A DNA stretch of 64,000 nt from Lineus longissimus (Eukaryota > Nemertea > Pilidiophora > Heteronemertea > Lineidae): positions 21,343,501 through 21,407,500 of the forward strand of contig NC_088308.1 in NCBI RefSeq assembly GCF_910592395.1, given 5' to 3'. Both the position numbers and the translations under genes were made by a program. Positions 26,421 to 40,100 of this stretch are shown one piece after another. The notes below the pieces were generated by a model. The model searched no databases, was not told where the DNA came from, and saw nothing but the letters and a program-made list of their open reading frames with translations. Each line of letters begins with the position of its first letter. Positions within the stretch are counted from its first letter, which is position 1.

Positions 26421-28610
26421 ATGGGCAAAATGAGAGGGAAAACGCTTTTGTTTGTCTTGGGACTCGCTTTCCTCCTCCACCCAGGAAGGGGCCAGGAAGA
26501 GGAAGGAGAAGAAGGAGAAGTTGAATATGAGTGTAAGGAAAGGGTCTCATGCAAATACATGAGGGACACATACTGGGCAACCTACGTGAGGAGAAACTGT
26601 TTCTGTGATACGTTATGTGCACTCTATGGCGACTGCTGCTTTGATTACCAATCACAAGCAATTTTGGAACCATTGGACAAAAAATCGTTCGAGTGTATGG
26701 CAGGGTATTACTTCTTTCCTGTTGATCTGATTACTAAATGTCCTTCGGAATGGACGGGGAAGGACACGAAGGAAAAATGTGAGGGAGACAGCTTTGGCGA
26801 ATATTTTCTGCAGTGGCCTGTAACTGGTGAAAATACTGGACTATCTTATAAAAATATCTACTGCGCGATTTGCAATGGTAATACTAACTTTACGTATTGG
26901 ATATCTGAACTTTTGTCAGACGTTGCGTTTCGTAAAGGCGAGGAAAAAGATGCTGAGAAGGCTGTTAATTTGAGGAAGGATCTATCATCGGACCAATTCG
27001 CTGTAAGATTCCGTGACCCTGCTGATCGATCGAGACTTTGCAAACCTGCTATTTCAGAATGTAGCAGGGACTGGCAAGTTAAAAGGTTTGCGGACGAATG
27101 TGAAAATGGAAAATCGTCGTTTGTTTATGTTGGTAAGAAAGTTTATAAGAACAGTGCATGTGCCCACTGTAATGGCGAGCCGGCCAATGCCTGGGACTGC
27201 AACGGACCTGAAAGGTACATGACCCAGGATGGGATGCGTACAATGTATCCTTACTCCATTCTTATGGACTTGAACAGCTTCACGTGTTCCTTTAACGAAT
27301 TTGAGGTCGGGCGGATAAAACGCCAGGTTAATGTACCGTTGACCAAAAGATGTCCTGATGGCTCTGTTTATGACCAGTTGGCCCAGACTTGTTGGCCAAT
27401 TGCCTGCCGCGGGAAGCTTCTCTATCGTAATGGACAGTGCGTCAGGCTTTACGTGTCCTCAGACAACGACATGGCTTCACCATACTCACGCGAAAAACCC
27501 TCAACGGAAACAGAGTGCACTTTCGTCAGACTCAACACAACTGCGTACGAGATATTCGACAATGGAACATTGTTTGTACATTCTCATAAGCAGTGGTATG
27601 ACAAGGAACGGTACGAAAAGGAAGGCGACTCTATTATTCTCTGTACAAACTTTACGGCAGACTACACGGTAAATCGCGTCGTATCAAAATCAAAGATGGA
27701 CAAATTCGACTATGTCCAAAGCGTACTGTCTCTGGTAGGTGTAATATTGTCTCTGATTGCCCTTGCAGCCCACTTTCTTGTGTACATGTCATTCGCACCT
27801 TTGCGAAATACCCCGGGAAAGAACATAATGTCTCTCGTAGCTGCCCTGTTCTTCGCCCAGCTTGCCTTCGTCGTCGCCCCGTACGGGAGCCAGATCCGCA
27901 CATGTTGCGAAATCATCGCAATCTTAATGCACTATTGCTTCCTGTCATCTTTCTTCTGGATGAATGTAATGGCATTCGATATCTGGTCTACCTTCACCAA
28001 GGAGGGAACGAGGGATGACAACAATAAGCAGTTTGCGTACTACTCCTTGTACGCCTGGCTTGGACCTGCCGCCGTGGTCGGACTTGCTCTAGTCGTCGAT
28101 GTTGCTGCCCCGGAGACCCTCTACCGACCAATGTACGGTATCAACCTGTGCTGGATCAACAGCAGGCCAGGCCTCCTAATCTTCTTCGGAGTCCCGTTGT
28201 TCCTATTACTCATCGTTAACTCGGTCTTCTTCGTATTGACCGTGACAGCAATTCATCAAGTTTGCGAAGCATCGAAAATGGCTACTCAGAAAACCCAGAA
28301 ACGCCGATTCGTCCTTTACGTAAAGTTAGCGCTAATTATGGGACTTACATGGATCTTTGGCTTTCTTGCATCACTCACTGACGTAAAGGAGCTTTGGTAT
28401 GTATTCACCATATTGAACAGTCTACAGGGTGTTTTCATTTTCTTTGGGTTTGTCTTCACGAGGAAGGTATACCGTCTCGTCAAGGAGAAGACGTCCACTG
28501 CGACCGCGCAGAGACGACTATCTTCGGACATCACGAAAAGCACTTACACCTCTACGAATGCCGGTACACACCGTAACTCCAGCGTCAAAAGGTCAGGAGA
28601 GAAGGTGTAG
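26421..28610 (+). CDS. Somatomedin-B-domain, Methuselah-like class B GPCR (intronless)
   Basis: Complete 729-residue frame; an in-frame TGA at 26400 and a good initiation context (G at -3, G at +4) support the ATG at 26421. Residues 1-24 form a hydrophobic signal peptide (LLFVLGLAFLL). Residues 38-77 hold a cysteine cluster ending CDTLCALYGDCCFDY, the signature of a somatomedin-B-like domain. A long cysteine-rich ectodomain follows, with N-glycosylation sequons at about 156, 372, 381 and 410. Seven membrane segments lie at about 431-457, 468-486, 496-523, 540-562, 585-612, 630-651 and 657-680. Motifs FAPLRNTPGKNIMSL after TM1 and LQGVFIFFGF in TM7 are typical of Methuselah-like/secretin-adhesion (7tm_2) receptors; CYS577 (NLCWI) can bridge to the cysteines before TM3. 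No GPS cleavage motif is visible. The tail is Ser/Thr-rich. It should act at the plasma membrane in G-protein signalling; the ligand is unknown. The absence of introns suggests retroposition or lineage-specific expansion. Confidence 0.93.
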   Translation: MGKMRGKTLLFVLGLAFLLHPGRGQEEEGEEGEVEYECKERVSCKYMRDTYWATYVRRNCFCDTLCALYGDCCFDYQSQAILEPLDKKSFECMAGYYFFPVDLITKCPSEWTGKDTKEKCEGDSFGEYFLQWPVTGENTGLSYKNIYCAICNGNTNFTYWISELLSDVAFRKGEEKDAEKAVNLRKDLSSDQFAVRFRDPADRSRLCKPAISECSRDWQVKRFADECENGKSSFVYVGKKVYKNSACAHCNGEPANAWDCNGPERYMTQDGMRTMYPYSILMDLNSFTCSFNEFEVGRIKRQVNVPLTKRCPDGSVYDQLAQTCWPIACRGKLLYRNGQCVRLYVSSDNDMASPYSREKPSTETECTFVRLNTTAYEIFDNGTLFVHSHKQWYDKERYEKEGDSIILCTNFTADYTVNRVVSKSKMDKFDYVQSVLSLVGVILSLIALAAHFLVYMSFAPLRNTPGKNIMSLVAALFFAQLAFVVAPYGSQIRTCCEIIAILMHYCFLSSFFWMNVMAFDIWSTFTKEGTRDDNNKQFAYYSLYAWLGPAAVVGLALVVDVAAPETLYRPMYGINLCWINSRPGLLIFFGVPLFLLLIVNSVFFVLTVTAIHQVCEASKMATQKTQKRRFVLYVKLALIMGLTWIFGFLASLTDVKELWYVFTILNSLQGVFIFFGFVFTRKVYRLVKEKTSTATAQRRLSSDITKSTYTSTNAGTHRNSSVKRSGEKV

Positions 28611-28994
28611 AACTATTGGTCGTTGTAAGTGTATTGATAGTACGGGTGTGATACATTTTTTTCTATTTTGTTTGGAAAAGTATTTCAAACACGTTCAAAA
28701 ATGATTTTATTGCAAGAACACATGACTCATAATCCTTGTTGGCCGAATTAGGAGTCCTGTTTGGTCTTTGAAGGCCTTTATCGGCTGAACATATTGATGA
28801 GCTGAAAGTCAACCAGTTCAAATTCTTTAAAAAAATTGGTTACAGTTACTAAGAATGTATTTGAGGAATAGGCATGCTGGTCATTTTTTTATATTTGAAC
28901 AGAACGACGAAGCAATATCAATGGTACTTCCTGTGCCAAACACGGGTCGGTGCAGGTAATCTGGGTGTTTTTCTAGATTGCCCATAGCTTCCGA

Positions 28995-29000
28995 AATAAA
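28995..29000 (+). terminator. Poly(A) signal candidate for the GPCR
   Basis: AATAAA about 385 nt after the receptor stop codon; first canonical hexamer I see downstream. Usage not shown by sequence alone. Confidence 0.4.
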
Positions 29001-32000
29001 TGAAAGTGCAATTGGATGTGCTTATATTTTCGTGATAACGATCTGCAAATTCTAGCAGATACTATTTAGCAAAAGGTAGTGAGTGATATATTCTTAAACC
29101 CTTCATGTTCTCAAGGCGGGAAAGGGTTACATCTTAAGCTATCGTGAGGTGCAGGAATATAACGGACAATGATAAATTTGATATTTGTAAATAGGGAGAT
29201 GATTTGTTGATGCGTTAAACTGTTAGAAAATGTGATATTTAACAGATGATGCGTTATTGATTTAGAATATCCTGCTTACCGACGTAAGAAAAAAAATTAA
29301 GTATAGCAAAAAATATAGGTACGAGCATGAATCTGTATTCATATGTCTTGCTTTAATATAGTCTTAGCAGATGGTATCGCATAATACTAAAATAAGATTT
29401 CAATGTCATCAATATTAACGAATATCTGTCAAGTGTACTGAATCTGAACTCCAGCTATACACTGTGAAACATGTTTGCATATAGAAATACACGGCGTAAT
29501 CTTGATACATACTTATGTTGTCTCGTTGGCAATTGTCTCGTGGTGTATATATTCATGGTATTATGTCATGCTTGTAACCCGTCTCATAGTACATGTACCA
29601 TCTGAATAGTTCAACGAGCGTGTTTAACGAGCGCAAATCGAATTGAAAGCCCGAGAGAGTGTACCTGCAGTTACTACATTTGATATTTCCCCTGTGGCCG
29701 TCGCACAGCAATAAAACCTACTGCAGTGCAAATGCTACATTCATTAACTTTGTAAAAGTCTGTGATAACGTAAATTTTAAACCGTTAAATTTCTGGGACA
29801 CCCCGTTTTATTCTAATTTTGTAAGAAGAAATACTGCTGCGTTCATTGACGAACAATACGAGAAATTACCCGACCGATGCTTGATCCGTAACTGGACTGT
29901 ATCAAAGAGGGGGCCATTTGCAAGTATTACGAGCATCAGTGGTTTTGAAATTGATTCAAAGACGTTGTTCTTAGACATGTCAGAGAGTGTTTAAGATGTT
30001 AAATACGGGATCACCTCTGCCCGAGACGACAATTATATCAAGGTTGAGAGCATTTGAGCAATATATTAGTCCTTTCCAGATCTCAAACACACGCCTGATC
30101 TGAGGTAAACTGGGAACTACATGTACGTTTATCCGCAATTTCACAAACTGCTGTTTAACCAAGATAAAATATGTATGAACTACCACTGTCTCACTTCTGT
30201 TGTGTTCGCAGACACTTTACAGATACTGACTTTATCTTTGGAAGCATGGCGAGCCCAGTAGCTCATCATGCGTGAAATTGACAAACAGCTTGCTCGAAGA
30301 TAACCGAGTATGCTTAAGGTGATGTCAGACATAAACACTTAAAAAAACCAAAAAGATATATCAAGTACATTTATATTTGCGTTTACCTTAGGTAAAATCA
30401 ATTAACCGTGATCATGCGTAACCGTGCAATGTTATCTGCTATTTAATGCAGAGAAAATATATTGGGCACTAATACTTTGCTAGAAAACAGCAATGCTTTT
30501 TATTCATCCTTTTGTAGGGCTGACCTACCAAGCCATGAGATGTGATATACCATGTTATCAAATATGACCACAGTTGATTTTACTCTCGAAATTTAAGTCA
30601 CTTTTTTTGCTGCGCGGTATCATGGTCACCTGGTGTACTGCACTGAGATGATAAGATCAGCTAAGATAGCTTCGTATTGTTACAGGAGATGTCGTGAGTT
30701 AAATTGTAATACTAACTATCAAAAGGCTCGAGGGTTTTATCTTTGGGCAAACATCAGTCACTTCAAATAAGCTCTAAAAGATTGTTTGATGATGTACATG
30801 TATTATGAAACCATCACGCTCTGCGAAGGGACAATTTCTATCAATTGTTATTCGGATACGAGTTTTAAAAACCCCCATTATTCTCATAGGGGGCATTCGA
30901 CTTCTCGAGATGGAACCATGGGAACGATTGTACGCTTTTAATCCAATTTGTTCTGTTTTTATCGCTATACCTCTTAATCCGTCATCGCAAAACAAGGTAG
31001 AATTCTCACGAGGTAATTGTCCTTTATTCCTGTTGATCGATAGTGCATTCGTTATCGGGATTCGGGGCAGTTAGAATTCAGTTCTTGCCCATTGTATATC
31101 GGCCAAGATGGATGGCTCGGGAAACCTTAAAAAGTGTGGATTCGGAATGCAGCAGATATCAACTCTGGACCGGTTTTCTGGTGTACTCATTGTTTCGGGA
31201 ACACCTGAAAACAGAGTACTCGTATCTGTCTCTATTGTCCCTATCGTACATTGTAATGTCAAAGTTTATTCAGTCAATATTTTGTTCAAACTGTAATACG
31301 TGTACAGAGTGTATACGTCCTATTTAGGTAGTAGCTGTTAAATAATTTAAAGAAGTATGTGATACAGTAAAGGAACGAAGACGTATGTTACGCAATAAAC
31401 GTTTTTGGTACAGTTGGCAAATAAGCAATAAAGAACATGTGAGAAATTGGGCGAATTGGGCCATTTTAGACCTCTAGCTACTTGCAAGGGCGTCTGCCCA
31501 GGTCGCGTCAATCTATTTGCCAGACTTCCTTGCCAGGTACTCCAGTGAATGCTAAATAGTGTGAATATGTCATAGTGATACGATCGATATTGATATGAAA
31601 AATGAAACACAGCGTGTAATTAAACGTATTGTATGGGGAGAATATATTATTTGTCTTTCAAATTTTACTTTACTTTTGTTATTTCGTTACATATTTGCTG
31701 AGGTGAAACGATACCGTTTGATATAGTGCCAAAATCATCATGCTGCTGCGGCGCTTTCAGGTCACCGTAAAATAGGTGCTCAGTCATCAGTATACGTCTG
31801 GTTAACCACATCACGATTCTAAAGGTGAGTCACAGCCGAGTATTGGTTATGAAAGTATTAGAAATAATAGCAATGGTGTTTCTTTTATGAAAATAAACCC
31901 ACGAACTTTTTCTTTTTTACTTTTTATGCAGAACACCATTCCAATCATGGAGATTGCTTGATGTGGCCGACTGTTTTGTTTCGATATCACTTTCAGAAAC

Positions 32001-33487
32001 CTAGGAATAAAAAGTCGAGGCTAAAGCTGGAGGAAACTGATAACGCGAGAAAAAAGAATAATAATCTTCTAAAAGATGATAGTAGCACATTTCAAATTTC
32101 AATCATCATGTGGAATTCTAAACCATTGATAACGTCACTTTACCTGATAATGTTTCTGGCATTTTTTTGCCCTACTAATGAAGTTTAAGAAACTAGGCAC
32201 ATGTGTTTGATGACGGGAAAGTATAACCTGCATGACCTGATCCCTGAGACAGTTAATTTATTTAAGATTTGCTTTATTCGTTGCAAGATTTCCTGTTGAA
32301 ATCTTCAAAACATCCCCTAATTTGTAACGAAAGTCGGCCGTAAACCCTGCATTTCCCCTCTAAATAGGCAATTTAAAATCATCGAACCTGAACGCTGTTG
32401 CTAATAGTGCTCATGTTAAACTTTGGGATATAACTGGATCAAGCCGTATTGACCCTGTCGATTACTGCTAACGTATAGCCTAAGGAGATACCCCGTTTAA
32501 TTGACCTCGCTTGCGAATGGAAAACACACACTTTTTCTTTTGACGTCCACGGCAGCTACTCAGAGCTGCGACCGTGGTCAGCCGTGACACGGGCGATATC
32601 AGGATGGACGAAGTCCGTGTCAGTTACGTATGGTAAGATCAAACTACATCCTGTTGTAACGCCATTCTCGTACAGTGCGAAATCTCAACTCAACGACCCC
32701 TGTCAAAAATTGATGGTTGGTTGTCCGCATCCCCGGAAATAGTTTGTAAATTTAGGAATTCTAGCTATATCAACCAGGTATATGCTTTCTGTCGCCAAAG
32801 AAATAGTTATCAAATTCTGTCGCGTGAAACAAGTTCTCTTGATTAAGATCACTGACGACGTTCAGCAAAGTAGATAACCAAGTTGCGTGCTGAACTGCTA
32901 TCTTTTAGGGAAAATAAGGAATTTCGCTGCAAATCATCTTTTTATCTTAAAGTCGATTGCTGCATTTAAATTGCTGCATTAATCGTCAACAAATCACTCA
33001 TTTCCGTGTCAGGGTTCAGTACATCACATTATAATCAAATCACGAAGATTAGGAAGGTCTCATCATCAGTGCCACCTGAAATATCAAGTAATAAGATGAT
33101 TAAACTTTGCGCATAGCCTTCGGGGTCGCGTGGCCTACTGCTGCGAACCATATCCAGTATTCTGTCCTGAATATGGACAAGATAGCATCGCTACTTTCGT
33201 TTCGTTTTATACTTTGTCATTTTGCTCGAAATGGCCAACTGTCCAGCAGTTTATTTCACTTTCCGGGTTTTTATTCCGTAATTAAAAAGTCGTTACATTA
33301 CACTTCGTTGGGTCTTGCAGCGAAGTAGAGATTAGCCCATCAATGTGACATAATCTCCCGATAATCTGCGTACAATCCAAAATTTAAAAATTTCACCTCG
33401 GGTACGGCATCATGTGTATTTGCAACATCAAAGTATTGCATTTTATTGTTTTCTACCTTTCACCGATCTGAGCATATGGAAACACGT

Positions 33488-33517
33488 CTTCTTCCTCTTC
33501 TTCTTCTTCTTCTACTT
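33488..33517 (+). repeat. CTT-rich microsatellite
   Basis: Tandem CTT with one CCT interruption; simple-sequence repeat. Confidence 0.85.
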
Positions 33518-36500
33518 TCTCAAAAGAGATAAATGTGTGACACCGCAGTTAGGGCAACACAATTGATAGGTTTGTGTTAAGTTGCTCTGGAGACACCGTT
33601 TGCACCAAAGGGACTAGAAAGACATTGGCTTTTTGTAATGAATCGAGACAGCTTTATTTGCCTTAGGTACAGCAATGGAAGCGGAAGACCAAAAGCATCG
33701 GAAGTTAGCAAATAACATTTCGACTTGCATTTGACAAACCACAGTTAGGTAGCTGAATTAAAATCTTTTGCTCAACTTAATTACCACTGCTAAAAATAAG
33801 TGTTGATATAATCTTTCATTTGTGATAATGTGTGATAAGTGTATCTTCAGACGGAGCCTGATATCCATGTTATCAGAGTAAAGGATGCAGTCACGCGCCA
33901 CGATAAAGCACGGGTGAAGACAGTAACACGGATTGCGATACGGGTGATAGGCGATGTAATTTTATTAAGTCGGCTTCATAAAATCGATGATGGTATAATC
34001 GACCGCTGGTAATAACTTGACTTGTGCTGTTCATACGTATTTTGTACATTCTATAACATCAATATGATTGGATGAGAAATGGCTAACGATAACAACATTC
34101 TTCTTTAAAACAATACGGGTTACATCAGAAAATATTTTCCTTGGCGCTACATGTAGCTTTAACATTATAATATCATATTCTCTCAATGACATTCTGCCTC
34201 TGTTGCTAAGATATATCCTCCTGATATAACCATCCCGAACGCCTCGTAGAAAACTCTACCCAGTAAGATGCGTTGTCAATTCTTGGTATAATGTATTCAT
34301 CTATTTCTTGTTACTGTCAAATTATCGTTAGTAGACATTCTGTCATAAGTAACAAAACGAGATATTATCGCGTAATAGCCGCCTAAGACATCGCAAAGTG
34401 CAAAATGAATATGCTTTGAGTGTGATTTACTGCCGACAACTACTCACGCTACAAACTATCCACTGATCTCAGCAATTATCATGTGCACTCAAGGTACTTG
34501 CCTTTCTTTGAGAGTAATTTTCTCTGCATCGCCCGCAGTTCTATCAGCATGTGTTTGTGTGATGTCTTTCAATCAGAATAATTTCAAAGTTTGCACTCTC
34601 GTGACAACTGAGTAAATATTGTTGGTCAAGTGATGAAGCCACGCGAAGCCCGAGATATCTCCTGCAGTCTTTTTGCAGGTGCTCTTAAGAAGTATAAAAT
34701 GTAATTTCTTTCGATGTTGTCACCCTAAATCACAACACTCTTACGTCGTGCTCTCGCGGTGATCCGATTATAATAGCAATTAATTACGGCTCTCAGTGAT
34801 ATAGTATCGTTTTAACCCAAGCAATCAATAGTGAGAATACTCTGCCATCACCAGCGGGTGACAGGCTGTATTATTCCTGCTATTCATAGCTAAAATCGAC
34901 TTGACAACAATATGGTGAAAATTACAGAGAAATTACTGATTAGGCCTACATATAGAAGATCAATATTGGGTCGAACCTGAGGCCACTTCTCGGACACTCC
35001 GTGACCACTCATTGGTCGTAACATATGGTGATGCTGCATACAATGCTACACAAGTCGATATCAACATACTTTAACGGCAACTTTGAAATAACGCGAAGAA
35101 CCGCAGAAGACACCCTGGCAATACTCCCATGTGACGCTCGAATCAGCACCGCCGTCGGCAGAAGCTCGACATAGTTTCTCGAGTAATGCCGCCTCGTTAC
35201 TTCAACGGACACAAGGAACAGAAATTGTGACAACAGTGGTTATTTTGCAATTAAACAGAAAAAAGTGGTAGTCAGGTTCTTTTTAAGATAAAGTGACCTA
35301 ATGAGCCTCTATTAGAGCTTGATTAACTATTTAAAATGTCTGATCCTGAATATTAACACAACAATATCAACTCGTTTTGGGACAACTCCACTAAACCCGA
35401 CACACCTTGGTCATTTTAGAGGTATGAGGACGGTAAACATTTTGCAAATATGTATATTGAGATGACAATATTGCAACTGCAGTCGTAAAGTAAAATGTCT
35501 GTAACAACGAAGCCGCCTGGCTTATTTCAAAGGAAGAATAACTAAACCTGCGTGGTTCTTAAGTTTCCCGTTCTTTTTACGGAAGAATTCAGAAGATAAC
35601 AAGTTATGAATTTTTAGAGCTGGAAACAAAATTTCAGCAAGGCTCAGCAAAGAAAAGGAACGGCAAACTATCGAAAAACTAGACAATGTAGGTCATAAAG
35701 CAAGAGCAAAACGCTGGTCAATCTCGTCGACGAGAGGACATGAAGCGAGCAGCGACCAGACAAAGCAAGTGAAGAAGATGAGAGAGTGTCAACCAAGTAT
35801 TTTTCTGAAGTATAGTGGCTAATATCAAGGATCAATTTACCCAATTTGGTTATTGCTTTTTACATATAGATAATCAGTAGTTACTCACCATCGATTTCCT
35901 TTTTCTTAGTGGCGCTATCCAGAATACTTAGACTTTTGAAAATACTAATAAATTTTGGTTCAAACGACGTAAAGCACATCAAAGAACATGTTGTAAATTA
36001 GTAATCAAGGAGGTTGTTTGTGAAATTTGATAATGTTGGAATTATCATTTATTACAAATTATCGTTTGGAAGTTTTAAACGACCTGGTTAAAATCATACG
36101 ACCGAGGTACATTGTATTTGCTTGTGTGGGAGAAGATGGAATCAGTTGGTACCGCTCCCAAAAATACTTCCATGCATCATACTAAGTCTAAAACAGCTTA
36201 TATCGTGTCTTATCTAACCTTAGTCGGCATTCCCTCTGTCTGCAGCACCGTAGTCCAACGAGATCATTCCAACGTGAGGATTAGAAAAGGAAGTGGTTTC
36301 ACTGTGCATACTTTCTCTAACATAAACACTGGGATTACCGCATGGATAGCTAGTATGGTAAAAGAGAAACTGCACTACTGTGTTTCTGAGATAAATGTAT
36401 AGTATATTATTATGATAGCAGGTTTGCAAAGAAATCCTGCTGTAGTTCATTCGTTTACATGTACATGTATGTATTGTCCATCATAACCAAATTTCAAAGA

Positions 36501-36819
36501 AATCCGACCAATAGTTTGCGCCCCAGAGCCCAATACATTCTGGACGCCTCATTTGGAGAGGGAACGAATGCAATACTCTTTGATAGTGTTGTACAGTATA
36601 AAGCGCTATTGAAGAGCTTAGCCTGCATTTTCAATGCCTCGCCCATCTAGTTTTCGTAGTATGATGATGTTTACTAAAAGCAACGTTGTATCAGTACATA
36701 GGGGCAACTTTTCTTCTTTTGCACGTGCGACGCATCCCCTGATATGGAATTCGAAGCGGGCTCAATGACATACTCATTAAGGTCTCCCAGTGGTCTTCAC
36801 TCAGTCACTTGAGGGAGCG

Positions 36820-36825
36820 TTTATT
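36820..36825 (-). terminator. Poly(A) signal candidate for the alpha-mannosidase
   Basis: AATAAA on the minus strand about 365 nt past the mannosidase stop codon. Nearest canonical hexamer I noticed; an alternative upstream variant signal is possible. Confidence 0.3.
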
Positions 36826-37188
36826 GACGGAGAGCGGAGCGATGTCAGAATGTTTTGTGTCAAGAAGATGTACAGCAAAGCACTGCCTCGAGAGGCAAGA
36901 GGAGATAAATCGTGGTTCATGGGTAGAAATTACAATCTGCACCTTGAAGCTATGGATACGTTGGGACAAGATTGCAATTTAAAAAGCTGTGCAGTGGGTT
37001 TTTTTTGGAGTCATTTGATCCCTGCTGCAACACTGATTGTTTTAGGCCTGATTAAATACGGACATGATTATATTTAAATCATGTTTCTCAACTGGGTCCT
37101 TCTCATCACACATGCTTGTCTTGTTTGATGTGGGAAAGATAGTAGTTTAGTGACGTTGCATCAGAAGGGCTGTTCGTTTTTATCATGC

Positions 37189-40100
37189 TTATCGTTGCAT
37201 TATGGAAACCTGGAATGTTCTTATTTGCATTGGTGTGAGGGTTATATCAAATTTGTCCTTATATTGTTCAGTCTTGTGAGTGTTTTCCGCGTCACTTGAG
37301 CCTAAAAGAAAAAAAATCAAATAATAAGTAAGGTGAAATGAATTAATTTCATTTGGTGACAACGTGACGAAATCATTCATCAGTACTGTTAATTAGCGCT
37401 TCCATATTGTACACGGGAGTAACACTAAAAAAGAAGTCCCGGATATTAAATATCTAACGACTTCTACACATTTACTTAAAACATTGAGTACCTTCCGCAT
37501 TATAGCATTTTTTTGATACAAAAAAATTATGAAAATGTATGATCAAATACGTTGATTTCATACTAATTATGTTGCGACCTACCTGTCGACCTGTTATAAC
37601 GCCATTTAAGTCGATGCGAATATTCGAGTTTCTGATTAGCACCAAGGGTTAGTTCATCTATAGACTGTATTTCGAACGGTTTAAAAAGTCCCTGAAAACC
37701 ACAAGTACGTGTACTTCTAAAGGCTGCAGAAATTCATGTTGTAGAACTACATTGAAAAATCACGTCATGTACAAGATATGCCACGTTTTTCGATGTTATA
37801 TGCTAGCAGAATGCCACCAATTGTTTTATCAAGTGTTTTTATCAAGTGTTTTACAATATTACTTATCATAGTACATTGTACCTGGTGCATACATGTATAT
37901 ACGTCCCAACGAAAACAAGCGTATGCCACCGTTCAGTTCTCTTTCATTCACTCCACCGTATGATTGATCATCGAAATTAAAAAACCGGATCACAAATAAA
38001 AAAGTACCTTCAGAGAAAATGTGACGTTCTTGGAAAGTGTTGGGTGCTCGTTCTTCTCATAGAAGTGCTCCAACCTGAGAAGAAAGGTCGTTCCTCTCCA
38101 CTGCTCTAGGGTAAGAAGATGTACGTTTGGCGGAAGAGACATCTTAAGACCTGAGTACTGAAGAATAAAAAGAAACGCTGTACTCAGGAGAACTGGTTCT
38201 TTTTTGTAACACAGCCAGGCCAGAAGCAAGTAGCTTTAGAAAATTCGAAGTACTGAGGTATACAAGGCCGGATGAAGTCAGCATGTTGACAAACCTTTTG
38301 TGAGATATTAAAAAGTTCATACAATGTAACATATTTACCGAAGTTTTGTAGTTCGATGACCAGGTCTTATAGCCAGGATTGTCCGAGAATGATGTCAGCG
38401 GTGCCATGAACAATCTCTCTCCAAGTTCTCTATGCAGTTGACCCGAGTCCTCGATTGTATCGAGTAAGAGATACATTTTGCCTGTAACAAGGAAAGCAAG
38501 AATGAGTAAAGTATCGTGTCGTCATACACAACTTGGGTGTCATTGGGTGTCATTCATTCTTAATCAAAATATTGTTCCATTGGCTTATTTCTAAAATAAC
38601 TATGAAGAAATGAAGAAATGAATAAGAATACTGATACTCGCTTTCGAAGTTATAAAATTAAGAAAAAGATCAATCGAAAATCTTTACCTTGTCCGAAATT
38701 AGAACAATATTGAGTTCATTTCAGCTAAATTAGATGAATTTCGGTAGATCTAATTTTGCAGGAGTTCTCACTCTGTTGACTCCTTATATCTCAGAGAGTG
38801 AAGGTCAATTTGGTTTGGGTTCTAAAATGCATACCTCTAACTATCAATCCCTTCCCATCTGACCCCGTCTCATTCAATGCCTCATGCATGCCTCCTTGTT
38901 GGGCCTGCATGAAAAGCCGGCGGTGCACCATGATCTCAAGATCACCATCCTTTATACTAGCACCACCTAGTGAACGATCTGTCATCACTGTGAACCGAGC
39001 ACTTTTGTTTATTTCGTCCTATTAAAAGTAAAAGTACGCATGTGACTGTCTTGTATATCAAAAGGAACTGCAAAGTTTATTACATTTGAATGAGCAGAAT
39101 AGTTATGAGCAAATGAATAATGTAACCCGTGATCAATATAATGATAATTCTGTTTCAAAGCTTGAAATGCTATATCATATCAAACGAGCAACGTACGTTG
39201 CTGATATGGATGACCTGTCTTAATGGTAAGCCTTCCACGGGTAACCTCTGATTTCTCGTGGGGCCAAAGTTGACAAAGAAATGTCAGTTGCAGGAGAGAG
39301 TGAGTGAGTGATTGTAAGTTGCCGAGCATGACAGTACATAATCCGCGGGACGATGTAAGGTTCTAGACTGGATCCGTTTTTATCACGTTACCTGAATATA
39401 AATACGGCTGTTGACTGGATAGTAGTTACCGGCTACGGGCTCATTTACACCAAGCTTCCAAGTTGGACGGAAATCCCGTCTGTTTTTTGTATTGAAAGAA
39501 ATGAAAAAGCAATTGAAATATTGCATAACTTACGATCCTGAAGCTAATATGACCTTAGTTAACCCTATTTAAGAGAAAATTTATTAACCGGTGTTGATAA
39601 AACACAGACTTGTCGATGTATTCTAGTTTAGGAGTTGATATTTTAAGTCAAAGTATCCCTTGTCGTGTTGGAGGTTGAAGAGACATTATATATCATCATT
39701 TTGTAGCTGGTGAATCAACACTTAATCGCTTTCCCGAGAAAAAAAGCGTCACACCACATTTGTTTCTTTCTTAAATTTCCTTCAAAATACTTACATTCTT
39801 GTTTGTATCTCTCTACCGTTTGCATCGGTATAAAACGTTTTATTGGACGCGAGACCAGTTGAAAAGTACGCCACAACTTCTTTACCTTGTTTGTCACTGA
39901 AAATCAAATTTGATATGATGATATTTATCTCAGGTGAAGTGGATTTCTTTGATTGCAATGCAAAAAGCAATAATTGAATAACAGAATTCATGATGCTACT
40001 TAAGAAAGAAGCGGCAGAATGTTGCGGCCTTGGAAGGAAGATTCCGATATACAATTCTAATCTAGCCCCGGGGCGGCGTCAAAGTGTCACAACACCACTG

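Larger units (their letters stand above)
29001..37188. other. Intergenic DNA between GPCR and mannosidase, no gene recognised
   Basis: AT-rich with scattered open frames up to 111 codons, none showing a recognisable domain or splice-supported extension. A CTT/TTC microsatellite lies at 33488-33517. A short bulged hairpin (CCACGG...CCGTGG) lies near 32548-32578. A minus-strand AATAAA (plus coordinates 36820-36825) is a possible poly(A) signal for the mannosidase. Confidence 0.55.

Noticed and set aside
29659-29994. 111-codon plus-strand open frame
   Set aside because: No family resemblance; composition like the surrounding non-coding DNA.
36790-37077. 95-codon plus-strand open frame downstream of the mannosidase
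   Set aside because: Lies antisense to the expected mannosidase 3' UTR and shows no domain.
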